Of a stretch of 48,380 nucleotides of DNA, positions 34,396-43,450 are shown in pieces (within the stretch, counting starts at the first letter, position 1; every line of letters begins with the position of its first letter). Origin of the DNA: Mesorhizobium amorphae (lineage in GTDB: Bacteria; Pseudomonadota; Alphaproteobacteria; Rhizobiales; Rhizobiaceae); NCBI RefSeq assembly GCF_014843845.1, contig NZ_JHQS01000004.1, positions 1-48,380 of the forward strand, read 5' to 3'. Below the pieces are notes generated by a model. That model was given only the letters and a program-made list of their open reading frames with translations. It did no database searches and was not told the DNA's origin. Position numbers and translations under genes: made by a program.

Positions 34396-35342
34396 CAAAG
34401 TCACTCCTATCGAAGCCCCGGCGCCGAGTAGTTTGGGACCTTGGCGAAGATGAGGCCGGCCGATGGCGCGGCCTGTTTCATAGATTGCTGATCTCTTGGC
34501 CAAGGCGAGCGAAAAAATGCCCCAGCGTGGGCTCACTTTCTCGCGCTCCTTGCCATCGCGAAAGACTGCGCTGAAGAAGGGCCAGGCCCGGTCGGTAAAG
34601 CTTGCGAATCCGTAAGTCGCTGATCCAGGCGAAGCTAGTTTACGGGTCACTTTCAGCAGCGCACGTCCCAATTCTGCTGCTCGGGATCGCCGAACGACCG
34701 GCAGCCGAGTACGACGGGCCGTCCTGTCGACAGTGTGGATGTCCCTCGACGAGCGCGGCGTCATGTTCAAAAAGACGGCACATGCCAGCGAGCGGTGATG
34801 GCAGCGGCGTTGAGTTGAAGGGCCGTCTTTCCGGACATCGGGCGGGAACATGGAGCGAAACCCGCCACAACGGAAGCTGCGGCAATGGTAGCCACGACGG
34901 TATCGGCCTGCGCTGCGGGAACCTCGGTCGCTCCAAAGGCGCATGACGGCTTCAAAGCTCCTCGAATCTTGGCCGCTCGGCGGTTCAGCAAGTCACACGA
35001 CGGGTGGGGATGGGAGGCGTCGACGGTGGGCGAATGCAAGATTGGCGTTAGGAGCGGGCAGGTCGATGCTCGGCCTGGTAATGTTCGCAGATGCCTATTC
35101 TCGGTCGCATCCGACGACCACCCGCTCGCGCCGCGACTTGAAGAGCATGATGCAAAACCGCTCTTTCGTTTGATTTTCCGATAATTGACGGACGTCGACT
35201 TCGTGCTCGACCGGCCAGCCGCCACGACCCGCACAAGCCTCCTGAACCCAGGTTGAACGCTGCCTTCAGCGTCGGTTCGATCGGCATCTCCTAGAAAGAA
35301 GCCGTTCAACCCGCGGTCCCGTCCGCCTAAGGAGACGCTCTC
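34396..35342. other. 947 bp without a recognisable gene
   Basis: Several frames are open on both strands, but none has a signal, family motif or convincing ribosome site. The last ~160 bp before the curlin ATG presumably hold the curli promoter; CTAAGGAGA lies immediately upstream of the start at 35343. Confidence 0.5.
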
Positions 35343-35780
35343 ATGATCCGTAATTCTTTCATCGCAACGGCGCTCACCGCCCTTGTCGGCATTACCGCCG
35401 CAGTCCCGGCCATGGCTAACGACGTGAGCATCGAGCAACATGGCTGGTCGAACTCGGCTGGCGGCGCCCAGAACGGCTTCAGAAACCGCATCCGTGTGTA
35501 CCAGAACGGCCGGTTCAACAAGGTGATCGGCCGGCAGCACGGCCGCCACAACCTTTCGGCCATCGGCCAGGACGGCGTTGGCAACTACGGCGCCACCTAC
35601 CAGAACGGCAACCGCAACGTGGCCGGCGTTGGCCAGTTCGGCTCCAACCACACGACCATCCTGACCCAGGACGGCAATGGCAATATCGCTGCCGGCGTGC
35701 AGGTTGGCCACGGCTGCGATGCCAATGTCAGCCAAGGCGGCAGCGGCAACGTCGCCGCCTTCGTCCAGGCCTGCCCGTAA
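35343..35780 (+). CDS. Curlin-repeat amyloid protein
   Basis: 145 residues. Signal peptide (IATALTALVGITAAVPAMA), then about five imperfect curlin repeats with the N/Q-x-G pattern, such as IGQDGVGNYGATYQNGNRN and VGQFGSNHTTILTQDGNGN. Near the end two cysteines (GHGCDANV, VQACP) could form a disulfide, which is unusual for curlins. It should be a curli subunit or nucleator outside the cell. AAGGAGA precedes the ATG. CsgH and a second curlin follow. Confidence 0.9.
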   Translation: MIRNSFIATALTALVGITAAVPAMANDVSIEQHGWSNSAGGAQNGFRNRIRVYQNGRFNKVIGRQHGRHNLSAIGQDGVGNYGATYQNGNRNVAGVGQFGSNHTTILTQDGNGNIAAGVQVGHGCDANVSQGGSGNVAAFVQACP

Positions 35781-35845
35781 GCGAACCACCGGCCAGGCGG
35801 TCGCGGAAAAGTCCGCGGCCGCTAGCCAACGCCAGGAGAAGAACC

Positions 35846-36247
35846 ATGCCACGCATCATCAAGTATCCCCGCCGCGTCATGGCTGCCCTCGCCCTGGCCC
35901 TGATCCCGGCCGGCGCTTTGGCAACCATTGCTACCGCCGACCAGTCCGTCGGGCCAGCGCGCTGCGAAATCCGCGTCACGCCAGACGGCGACATGGTCTC
36001 GCTGGAGGCGCTCGCCTATGCGGACAGAAAGGTGAGCGGCACCTATTCCTTCCATGTCGAAAGCGCCGGACAGACTGGCGGAACCAATATCGAGCAGGGC
36101 GGCGCCTTCAGCGCTGCGCCCGGCAGGCCTGCCACGCTCGGCGCCGTCATGCTCAACGCGAAGGGCGCGGTCTATGACGCCAGGCTTGAGGTCACTGTCG
36201 ACGGCAAGAGTATCGGCTGCACCGACCGGATCGGCGGTGCGACCTGA
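35846..36247 (+). CDS. csgH: CsgH-like curli amyloid inhibitor/assembly protein
   Basis: 133 residues. Signal region (RVMAALALALIPAGALATIA), then a small beta-sandwich (CEIRVTPDGDMVSLEALAYA, GTYSFHVESAGQTGGTNIEQ, DARLEVTVDGKSIGC). This arrangement and the genomic position match CsgH, the alphaproteobacterial periplasmic protein that keeps curlins from polymerising too early. GCCAGGAGAAG is upstream. It lies between two curlin genes. Confidence 0.85.
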   Translation: MPRIIKYPRRVMAALALALIPAGALATIATADQSVGPARCEIRVTPDGDMVSLEALAYADRKVSGTYSFHVESAGQTGGTNIEQGGAFSAAPGRPATLGAVMLNAKGAVYDARLEVTVDGKSIGCTDRIGGAT

Positions 36248-36272
36248 TTCGCACCGGCCGAGTTTGCCAAAA

Positions 36273-36294
36273 GGGCGTCGGGCGATCGGCGCCC
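36273..36294 (+). terminator. Hairpin between csgH and the second curlin gene
   Basis: 8-bp stem GGGCGTCG/CGGCGCCC with one G-T pair and a 6-base loop, followed by ATTTAT. A weak terminator or attenuator that could lower expression of the second curlin. Confidence 0.4.
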
Positions 36295-36421
36295 ATTTAT
36301 GTGCAAGCCAGCCATGAAAAGGGCGGCTGAATGCAATCTGAACGCCGGATTCCGGCAAGGTTCAGCCGCCAAATGAGAAGCTTGGCTATGGGCTGAGGCA
36401 ACCGGAAAATGGAGAACCAGG

Positions 36422-36835
36422 ATGACCCGCAATATGTTCAAGACCCTTACTGTCGCTCTCCTTGCCGGCAGCATCGGCCAGCCGCCGCTGTCCGCACCGG
36501 CCTTCGCAGGAGGTTCGGTCTCGGTGACCTATGCCCCGGCCAACGCGCGCGACGGAAGCGCCTTAGCGACCGGTCTGCGCTTTTATTCGCTGTATCGCGG
36601 CCTGCACGGTGCCAGCATCCGTCAGTCCGGACACGGCAACGCGACTGGCATCGCCCAGAACGGGCGCGGCAATGTGGGCATCATCCAGCAGAAGGGCAAC
36701 GGTCATTCCGCCACCCTGCAGCAAAACGGCAACGACAACGCTTACGGGATTTTCCAGTTCGGACGGAACACCAATGCCAATGTCGACCAGAACGGCAATG
36801 GTAGCAGCGGCGCTACCCTCAGCTACGGTTGGTAG
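36422..36835 (+). CDS. Second curlin-repeat protein
   Basis: 137 residues with a signal peptide (LTVALLAGSIGQPPLSAPAF) and curlin repeats (IRQSGHGNATGIAQNGRGN, IIQQKGNGHSATLQQNGNDN, IFQFGRNTNANVDQNGNG). It has a longer non-repetitive N-terminal stretch than the first curlin, a possible nucleator feature (CsgB-like). Extracellular amyloid fibre component. No csgG, csgE or csgF homologue is present in this window, so export must rely on genes elsewhere. Confidence 0.88.
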   Translation: MTRNMFKTLTVALLAGSIGQPPLSAPAFAGGSVSVTYAPANARDGSALATGLRFYSLYRGLHGASIRQSGHGNATGIAQNGRGNVGIIQQKGNGHSATLQQNGNDNAYGIFQFGRNTNANVDQNGNGSSGATLSYGW

Positions 36836-37078
36836 TGGTCACGAAGATGGATTTTCCGCCAGGTGGTGTTAGGGAGCCGCCTGGGTGGCGCGAATACGGA
36901 ACTGGCCAAACTGGCCACCATGCCTCCGACAAAGCCATGCGGCCGGAGCCATCCAATCCACAGCTGATCTCCAAGATTTCCCGAAAAATATGATGTTTTT
37001 AATCAAGTAATGTATTAGCGCCTTTCCAAACTGCGCCTCGGGGCGCGACCCGACAGCTCGCAGCGCGGATTTGGGAAG

Positions 37079-39649
37079 ATGGTATTTACGCAACGATTTG
37101 AGAGCTTCGGCGCCAGTCCTGCGCTGATTTTCCCCGATCGCGAACCAATCTCGTACGCTGAGCTTGCCCGCCGCGTTGCGGCGCAAGCCTACAAGTTCGG
37201 TGGCGAAAAAAGCCTGATAGGCGTCGTCGCGGAGCCGAGCGAACATGCGGTCATCGCCTATCTGGCGGCTCTGCACGGCGGGCACGCCGTCGCCCTGTTG
37301 CCGCCTTGCAAGTCGTCGGCCCTGGATGAATTCGTTGCAGACTTCTCACCGGATGCTGTGTGCCGGCCGGTGGACGGCCGCTTCCGCTGCATGATGGGAT
37401 CCGTCAATCCGGACGGTGGCCTCCACGCCGATCTGGCACTCCTGCTCGGCACCTCGGGCAGCACCGGCAAGAGCCGATATGTCCGATTGTCGGCCGGCGC
37501 CGTTCAAGCCAATGCCAGCTCCATCGCCAGCTATCTCGAACTTGAGGAGCGGGACAGGGCGGCACTCATCCTGCCGTTCCACTACTCCTACGGGCTCTCG
37601 GTCCTGAACTCGCATCTGACCGCGGGAGCGAGCATCTACTTCCCCCGCAGGGGTGCATCGGATGCAGACTTCGTAGAAGAGCTTCGCCATGCCGGCTGCA
37701 CCAACATCAGCGGCGTCCCCTACTCGTTCGAGCAGATGGATCGGGCAGGTTTCCTGCGGCACGAATTGCCCGCGCTGCGTTTCATGACGGTTGCCGGAGG
37801 ACGCATGCCACCGGATCTTGCCACGACGTTCCACCGCCATCTCGCCGATCGACAAAAACGCTTTTTCATGATGTACGGGCAGACCGAAGCGACGGCCCGG
37901 ATCGCCTACGTCCCTCCGCACCGATTGGAAGGCAATGTCGGGTCCATTGGCATCGCGATCCCGGGCGGCTCACTGCGGCTGGTGGATGACGCCGGCAATT
38001 CGATAGAGCAACCAGGCCAGCCCGGAGAACTCGTCTACGGCGGACCGAACGTGATGATGGGCTACGCCAGCCAACGTTGCGATCTCGCAAAGGGAGCCGG
38101 GATCGCCGAGCTGCGCACCGGCGATATCGCCACAAGGGACAAAAACGGCTTCTTCACGGTGATCGGCCGGCTGAAGCGAATGTCGAAGATTGCCGGCCTG
38201 CGCCTGAGCCATGAAGCGATCGAGGCTGCGCTCGACGAAGCCGGGATCGCGGCCGCCGTCGTGGGTGACGATGATCGCATCCTGGCGGTGGTGACATCCG
38301 AACACGCAGATGAACAGGTGCTGCCGGTCTTGATGGCGGCAACCGGCTTGCCGCGGCCGCATCTCGAGGTCGAAAGGACGCAATCCCTGCCGCGCCTCGC
38401 TTCGGGCAAGGTCGACTATGCTTCGCTGCGTGCTCGCCTTCAGGCCTTGCGCCCGCCGCCCCGTGCCGGCGTGCTCGCGGCTTTTGCAAGCGCCTTTTAT
38501 CCGAGACATGTCGGCGTCGACGACACATTCGAAAACCTGGGCGGCGACTCCCTTCTCTACGTCCAGCTGTCGCTTGCCTTGGAACGCGAACTCGGCAGCG
38601 TTCCGCCGGGTTGGGAGACCATGCGGATTGCCGAGCTCTGCCGCGCCGGACAGCAGCCCGGCGAGCGTCAGTCGGTCGACAGCCAACTTGTCCTGCGCGC
38701 CGTCGCCACTCTGATGGTCGTCGTCCATCACGCCTCGCTCTGGCCCATCCCCGGTGGCGCCGCGATCCTGGTCATGCTGGTGGGATACAGCCTGGCGCGT
38801 TTCCAGCGACAGAGGCTGTTTGCCGGCGACGTTGCCGGCGTGTTGCGCCCGCTGGCACTTGTGCTCGTACCTTACCTGCCGATCGTGGCGGGGTTTTCGC
38901 TCGCCCAGGGTGAGATCCTGTGGCCGTCCTTTTTGCTGATCGGCAATCTTGGCTTCGTCCAGCCACCGCACATGATGCCGTATCTCTACTGGTTCGTGGA
39001 AGCCTATGTTCAGATCATGCTTGTCTGGGCCGCCTTGTTCGGCATCCCGAAACTGCGCGCCTTTGCCGGAAGCCACCCATTTGCCTTCGGAATGATCCTG
39101 TTGGCGGCCGCGACAGCGGCCAAGTTCCTCGTCCCCCTTCTCTGGAACATTGGCGGCCCGCAGATCTTCACTTTGCCCGACGTCTTCTACCTCACGGCCC
39201 TTGGCTGGTGCGTGCACTTCGCCACCTCCCGGCAGAAGCGGCTGACGTTGGTCGTGGTGGTGACTCTGTTGTGCCCGGTGCTCGCCTGGATGGGGGGCAA
39301 TTGGCTCGGCTCCTGGGTGAAATTCGCCTCGGTGTTCGGCGCCGTTCTCGTCCTCGTCTATGCGCGGCGCATCGCATTGCCGGCCAGGCTGGCGCAAATG
39401 GTCTTGCCGATCGCCGCCGCCAGCTATCACATCTACCTGTTCCACAGGATCGTGCCGGAATGGCTGCTGCCCAGCCCGGACGTCGCTATTTCACAGCCGA
39501 TAGTGACGATGACGGCGGTCGCTATCGGCCTTTTATCCGGACTGGGAGCTTTCGCGTTGCAAAGACTGCTTGCCATAAGGCTCTCCTCGCAATCGATTCA
39601 CCCTTGGGGTTTTGCCCGAAAGGATGCCGCTGATCCTGTGCGAACGTAA
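37079..39649 (+). CDS. Adenylation - carrier protein - acyltransferase-3 fusion
   Basis: 856 residues with three joined parts. Residues 1-450 form an AMP-forming acyl/aminoacyl ligase (LLGTSGSTGKSRYVRLS, MMYGQTEATARIAYVPPH, the hinge GRLKRMSKIAGLRLS, and the C-terminal Lys in LASGKVDYASL). About residues 455-530 are a phosphopantetheine carrier domain with NLGGDSLLYVQLSLALE (Ser491). From about 545, an AT3 membrane acyltransferase of about ten helices follows, with the conserved His in LRAVATLMVVVHHASLW. The layout suggests that one protein activates a small acid, holds it as a thioester and transfers it to an extracytoplasmic glycan, like a DltA-DltC pair joined to an acyltransferase. The substrate is unknown. 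Immediately downstream of the curli genes. Confidence 0.85.
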   Translation: MVFTQRFESFGASPALIFPDREPISYAELARRVAAQAYKFGGEKSLIGVVAEPSEHAVIAYLAALHGGHAVALLPPCKSSALDEFVADFSPDAVCRPVDGRFRCMMGSVNPDGGLHADLALLLGTSGSTGKSRYVRLSAGAVQANASSIASYLELEERDRAALILPFHYSYGLSVLNSHLTAGASIYFPRRGASDADFVEELRHAGCTNISGVPYSFEQMDRAGFLRHELPALRFMTVAGGRMPPDLATTFHRHLADRQKRFFMMYGQTEATARIAYVPPHRLEGNVGSIGIAIPGGSLRLVDDAGNSIEQPGQPGELVYGGPNVMMGYASQRCDLAKGAGIAELRTGDIATRDKNGFFTVIGRLKRMSKIAGLRLSHEAIEAALDEAGIAAAVVGDDDRILAVVTSEHADEQVLPVLMAATGLPRPHLEVERTQSLPRLASGKVDYASLRARLQALRPPPRAGVLAAFASAFYPRHVGVDDTFENLGGDSLLYVQLSLALERELGSVPPGWETMRIAELCRAGQQPGERQSVDSQLVLRAVATLMVVVHHASLWPIPGGAAILVMLVGYSLARFQRQRLFAGDVAGVLRPLALVLVPYLPIVAGFSLAQGEILWPSFLLIGNLGFVQPPHMMPYLYWFVEAYVQIMLVWAALFGIPKLRAFAGSHPFAFGMILLAAATAAKFLVPLLWNIGGPQIFTLPDVFYLTALGWCVHFATSRQKRLTLVVVVTLLCPVLAWMGGNWLGSWVKFASVFGAVLVLVYARRIALPARLAQMVLPIAAASYHIYLFHRIVPEWLLPSPDVAISQPIVTMTAVAIGLLSGLGAFALQRLLAIRLSSQSIHPWGFARKDAADPVRT

Positions 39650-39659
39650 CCGATGGGTC

Positions 39660-40031
39660 ACGTCGATGGGGGCGCAGTCTCCGGGCTTCAATCTCCTGAG
39701 GAAGGCTTCACCCAGCTGAAGCTGTCGTTTGAGCTGCATCATCAAGTGAATGCCGTCCGGCTTGAGCCTCACCGATGCGCCAGGCGGCACCTCGCTATGC
39801 CATTTTCGATTTTCTCCTCATGAAACTGAACGTTTTCAGCAACCGAGCTCGACGCGTCAATTAGCCCGTCGCTCTCCGATCCGTTGTTGACAAGGGTCAG
39901 ATAGGCGGCGATGCGCCCTTGAGGCTGGCTCTCGCCCAGGCGCGTTCGACGACGATGCTTCCAGACGTATCAGCAGCGACCGACGCCCATGTGCCGATAA
40001 CAACCACTATTGCCGCAATAAGGTACCTCAT
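39660..40031 (-). pseudogene. PCuAC periplasmic copper chaperone, frameshifted
   Basis: ATG 40031 begins a signal peptide (MRYLIAAIVVVIGTWASVAA) and the PCuAC start IVVERAWARASLKG. A frameshift follows to IAAYLTLVNNGSESDGLIDA and VQFHEEKIENG, which holds the first His ligand. Another shift leads to VPPGASVRLKPDGIHLMMQL (second His-x-Met) and a decayed end near 39660. PCuAC delivers Cu(I) to cytochrome oxidase or SCO. At least two indels make this copy non-functional. Confidence 0.7.
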
Positions 40032-40197
40032 CAGATTGGCCTTTCACGTCGTGTGTCCGGTCATGCATTTCGGCAGCCAATTGGCCAGTTGAGAGGCGAG
40101 AGCTATCTATAGCCGTTCAATTGCTCGGCAAGGCCAGCACAAAGGAGGGGCCACGAACCCCGGGAAAGTCATTGCCGTCATGCGGTGATTCATCTGA

Positions 40198-40524
40198 ATG
40201 CAGCGTGACTGGATTGCGGGGAAGCTTGAAATCCCTCTGCAGCGGTGCGTGGAGGCAGTTTGGGACGTTAGGTTCTCGCCGCCACGCATTGAAGTAAAGC
40301 TACCCAGGAATATGGAGGCAGCGAAATGGAACCGGAAAAAAGTGAAATCAACCGACGAACCGCCGAAGGATAGGGCCGCAAAGATCGTGCTGTATTGCCG
40401 AAGCGGGCGTATGAGCGAGATAGCAGCGCGGGAACTGACGCAACTCGGCTTCAGCCAAGTATCGCATCTATCGGGCGGAATGATCGATTGGAAAAAGAGC
40501 GGCTACGAAGTCGTTGAGAAGTAG
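40198..40524 (+). CDS. Rhodanese-like protein with atypical N-terminus
   Basis: 108 residues. The second half is a standard single-domain rhodanese: KIVLYCRSGRMSEIAARELT with the active-site loop CRSGRMS, then FSQVSHLSGGMIDWKKSGYE. The first half (about residues 1-60) does not match the normal strand-helix start (no ID-VR or PYEG motif), so it may have been replaced by a rearrangement. ATG 40312 is another possible start. Such enzymes move sulfane sulfur and often accompany metal genes. Confidence 0.6.
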   Translation: MQRDWIAGKLEIPLQRCVEAVWDVRFSPPRIEVKLPRNMEAAKWNRKKVKSTDEPPKDRAAKIVLYCRSGRMSEIAARELTQLGFSQVSHLSGGMIDWKKSGYEVVEK

Positions 40525-40658
40525 CCGTGTCCGGGGGAATCGACGGGCACGTAGGTCATGCCCGCGGCAGAAGCTTGGGCGATTGATCGCATCACCTGAC
40601 GGAAACGTGAGCGCTCAAGGCTCATTTCTTGCACTGCACCATATGCCATAGAGCCCGT

Positions 40659-40967
40659 GTGAAGTTCCGGACCCTATTGCCCCGTCTGCTGACGTTTTGG
40701 CTGTTTTGAGCCTTCTGACCGTGCCGATGGTGACACGTCTGCTGCGGCTATGATGGTTGCCGAATCCTGTGCGACGACAATGGCGGATATGGCATCCTTG
40801 TCTGACGGCATGCCGTGCCCTTCGGGCCAGAGGCAGCAAGTACCTGACTGCCAGAAGTCCTGTCCCCTCGCGACCTCATGTATCGCCAAGTGCTCTCCGA
40901 GCGCGTCGACGACCGCAGCAATCACGCTGACCTGGTTGTCTGCGGCTGACGTGATCGCGGCTGGCAA
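40659..40967 (+). pseudogene. Broken duplicate of the Cys-rich leader gene at 18447
   Basis: Nucleotides 40590-40967 match 18017-18057 joined to 18403-18755, at close to 90% identity by eye. After the GTG (40659) the copy meets a TGA at codon 17 because of a small deletion, and it loses its proline-rich tail at 40967. The cysteine part (PDCQKSCPLATSCIAKC) is still readable from ATG 40750. Its leader preserves the uninterrupted insertion site of the 345-bp element. Confidence 0.75.
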
Positions 40968-41118
40968 TCGTTGTTGGCTTTCCCGTCGAACTGCACCTGA
41001 TAGCTGACCTCCATCTTGCCGAACGGAAGCGAGAAGGCGACCGAGATTGCTTTCTGAGGGATGTTGTGTTGCAATTCCTGCAGAAGATGTTGAGTTCGCG
41101 CGGAAAGACTGCACATGT

Positions 41119-41544
41119 ATGGGTAGAAGCGAGCACGTCGACTTTCAAGTGAGGAACGGCATTCGGATTGCCGCAGCACGCTACCTGGTGCTCCGGGCTG
41201 TTGAGGACCGTTCGAGAGCTGAATCGTTCATCCATAAAAATCCGACCACATGGCGAAAGGCAATGTTCCAACTGCTGGATGAGGCAGCACGCGGCGTGGC
41301 AGATGCGCAGTTCATAGAGGCTCTCAAGCTGAGCGGCGCGATCGGGCACGATGGGTTCGTCTCGACCCTCTCGATTTACCGTTGGCAAATGATGCTCGAG
41401 GCCGCGAAGGATGATTGGTGGCGGCTTGCTCCGAAGCACGGCAACGGCGATGAGATAGACATGGTGCGCCCTTCGGAATCGAAGCTTATAGATCGCTTTC
41501 TGCACCGACACAGGTGCGGTGCGCGCCAGGTGAGCGCCGGTTGA
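41119..41544 (+). CDS. Unknown soluble protein
   Basis: 141 residues from ATG 41119 (the frame is open from 41047). Contains HVDFQVRNGIRIAAARYLVL, FQLLDEAARGVADAQFIEAL and STLSIYRWQMMLEAAKDDWW. It looks like a folded helical protein rather than a shadow frame, but I recognise no family. No signal or membrane helix. It lies in a zone of decayed genes, so it may itself be a fragment. Confidence 0.4.
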   Translation: MGRSEHVDFQVRNGIRIAAARYLVLRAVEDRSRAESFIHKNPTTWRKAMFQLLDEAARGVADAQFIEALKLSGAIGHDGFVSTLSIYRWQMMLEAAKDDWWRLAPKHGNGDEIDMVRPSESKLIDRFLHRHRCGARQVSAG

Positions 41545-41568
41545 AGGAAGTCCCCAAAGCTTGCCTGT

Positions 41569-41895
41569 CTACCGGCGCCCATCTCTAGCCGTGCGCGGTC
41601 TGGCTTTTCGATCCGGGCCAGATTTTTTCCCACTAATTTCTGCGCCCGAGCAAAGCTTTTCCCCCGCAGCGTTCGCCGAGGGAGTGGGGAAATAGAAAGC
41701 GGCAGAGGCCGTACCCAAAAGGCCTGCTTCCTCTGTGTGGCCGTCTTGAAAGAGAAAGAGGACCATCGTGGCGAGATCCCGTGCTTCCGCGCTGCCGCGT
41801 TCGAAATGCCGCTCGACACAGAGCCGGTCGAACACGCGCTGGCATATCTGCGGATCAGAAGGCCACAAGGCAGCGAGTTGATGACGCTTCAACAT
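41569..41895 (-). CDS. Unknown small protein (rhizobial hypothetical type)
   Basis: 108 residues from ATG 41895. The first 65 are well ordered: LKRHQLAALWPSDPQICQRV, then CVERHFERGSAEARDLATMV and LFLFQDGHTEEAGLL. Such short proteins are frequent hypotheticals in rhizobia. The last 40 residues are low-complexity and may be read-through after a frameshift. A run of Gs (GGGGGT) lies upstream of the ATG. Function unknown. Confidence 0.45.
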   Translation of the reverse strand: MLKRHQLAALWPSDPQICQRVFDRLCVERHFERGSAEARDLATMVLFLFQDGHTEEAGLLGTASAAFYFPTPSANAAGEKLCSGAEISGKKSGPDRKARPRTARDGRR

Positions 41896-42154
41896 CAGGT
41901 GTACCCCCATTTTGGAGCCATCTGCCGTAAGTACGCCGCTTCCAACGGGAATTAGATATTGCGAGCGTCGGAAGTCAAGCCGGCCCTTTGTTAGCGATTC
42001 TAAACCTCGCAATATTGGAGGTCACCGCGTTTTGTCACCACGCGCCGTGCAACCATAGCCAGAACATGTCAGGGGGGTGCTGGGCTCAGGACCTATTAAG
42101 CGGCTTGCGGAGGTGGTTATCGGTTGATTCAATGGCGGCGCGAGGAGGCGCTGC

Positions 42155-42312
42155 CGTGAGTGATCTGATTTGGTTGTCGGAGGCCGCAGATGCGCCGGAT
42201 CGAGCCGCATTTCCTGCTGTCGCATGGTGTGCCGAGGGTCGATGATCGTCGCGTCGTCAGCGGCATCATCTTCGTGATCAGGAACGGGCTGCGCTGGCGC
42301 GACGCGCCGGCA
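42155..42312 (+). pseudogene. IS5-family transposase, N-terminal fragment
   Basis: The reading LIWLSEA, then (one base off) MRRIEPHFLLSHGVPRVDDR and VVSGIIFVIRNGLRWRDAP is the start of IS5/IS427-type transposases of rhizobia. It stops after about 50 codons in unrelated sequence. No DDE core. Confidence 0.7.
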
Positions 42313-43120
42313 AAGCAAAGCCCTCCGGCCGACATGGTATGATACGAACCTTCGAGCAGATGCGCTTTCTTCCATTTGGCTAGCGCACACTGCACTTTGA
42401 GGGCTGGCCTCGAAAGCCATAGTTGCCGACGAGCCAGACCGGGCGTCTGTGCGGCCGTTGTAACTCTCATTTTTGGGAACTGTGCCCGGTGTCCACAAAC
42501 CACCGAGGACACCGGGCCTATTTGCCAAACGAGAGTGTCATCAAACGCCTAGCCCGAGAACATTCGTACCTATTCATGAAGAAAACGTTTATGCGCGGCT
42601 ACCCGATCGTTCTGGAACCTGGCAGGAGGGGCGACCGCGAAAGCCTTCAAGACGGCAAGGACGCCGCACTCGGTGGTCTGAAGCAATATTCCAGTACCGG
42701 ACTAAGGTCCTCGGATAAGCAGCTAACCCTTATGCAAGCCCAGAGCGCCATTATCCGCCCGTTGCGAGTGCAAGAATGCTCTGTTTATACCTCGTAGCAC
42801 GACCGGCAATCTCGACTTTTCCGTTAGCTAAGCTAGCGTCTCACAGTTCCAGTTCTTCGCGAAGCAGAGCCAATGTCCGTTCACGGCGTAGTCCCGCCGC
42901 GTTGCATGTCTTTTCACGATACTGCCGCCGAATCCGGCAGAAGCGAAGCGGATTGAAGCGCCGGGAAGATCGCACGCTGGTGTGCAAAATCGAGCCTTGG
43001 CGCAGAAAAGCAGCGGCTCCCCGCGGTCGATGAAGCTGCGAATTGCGAGTTCGCTATAGCTTTTCTTCAGCGGGTGCCAGAAGCGCCCAAATTGAGAAAT
43101 GAGGTCACGGCGTGGCTTGG
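42313..43120. other. 808 bp with no recognisable gene
   Basis: Open frames exist on both strands but carry no family motif. The only clear structure is the hairpin at 42484-42517. This is probably debris between the IS5 fragment and the P-type ATPase relic. Confidence 0.5.
42484..42517 (+). terminator. Perfect 11-bp hairpin
   Basis: GCCCGGTGTCC and its exact reverse complement, separated by 12 bases, with no T run after it. It could be an old terminator or an IS end; no gene adjoins it. Confidence 0.35.
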
Positions 43121-43124
43121 GGAC

Positions 43125-43385
43125 TGCATCATCGACGCACCCGCGTTTGCTGCGGCCGATGTCAGGATCGCCATGGGCGGGGAGTGGCATCGATGTGGCG
43201 CTAGAAGCCACTGACGCGGCGGCCAACATTAAGTAGAACATCACTGTGGCGTTTGGGCTGAACGCCGTGTTCCTGGCGATAACCATAATCGGCGCCACCG
43301 GCCTATTGCCCGCCATTCTGGCCGATCCCGGGCGACGGTGCTGGTGGCGACCAACGCCATACTGCTCCTGCACTGGAGGGTAACG
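43125..43385 (+). pseudogene. C-terminal relic of a heavy-metal P1B-type ATPase
   Basis: Pieces in three frames spell the end of a CopA/ZntA-type pump: FAAADVRIAMGG, then SGIDVALEATDAA directly joined to NIK, a stop, NITVAFGLNAVFLAITIIGA, and ATVLVATNAILLLHW. These are the hinge-domain VGIAMGSGTDVA region and the last two membrane helices. Residues between ADAA and the NIKQN helix are deleted. The catalytic DKTG and CPC regions are absent. Confidence 0.65.
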
Positions 43386-43450
43386 CTAAGTCAAATAGCA
43401 GCATGGCACGGAACTGGCAGAAGCTTGATTGTGGATCGAGAAACGGCCAC

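Noticed and set aside
37970..39445. 491-codon minus-strand frame opposite the 856-residue fusion
   Set aside because: Antisense of an intact three-domain gene; charged, low-hydrophobicity composition typical of shadow frames.
42484..42517. The hairpin as an integron attC site or CRISPR repeat
   Set aside because: Single copy, no conserved GTTRRRY-type ends, no integrase or spacer array.
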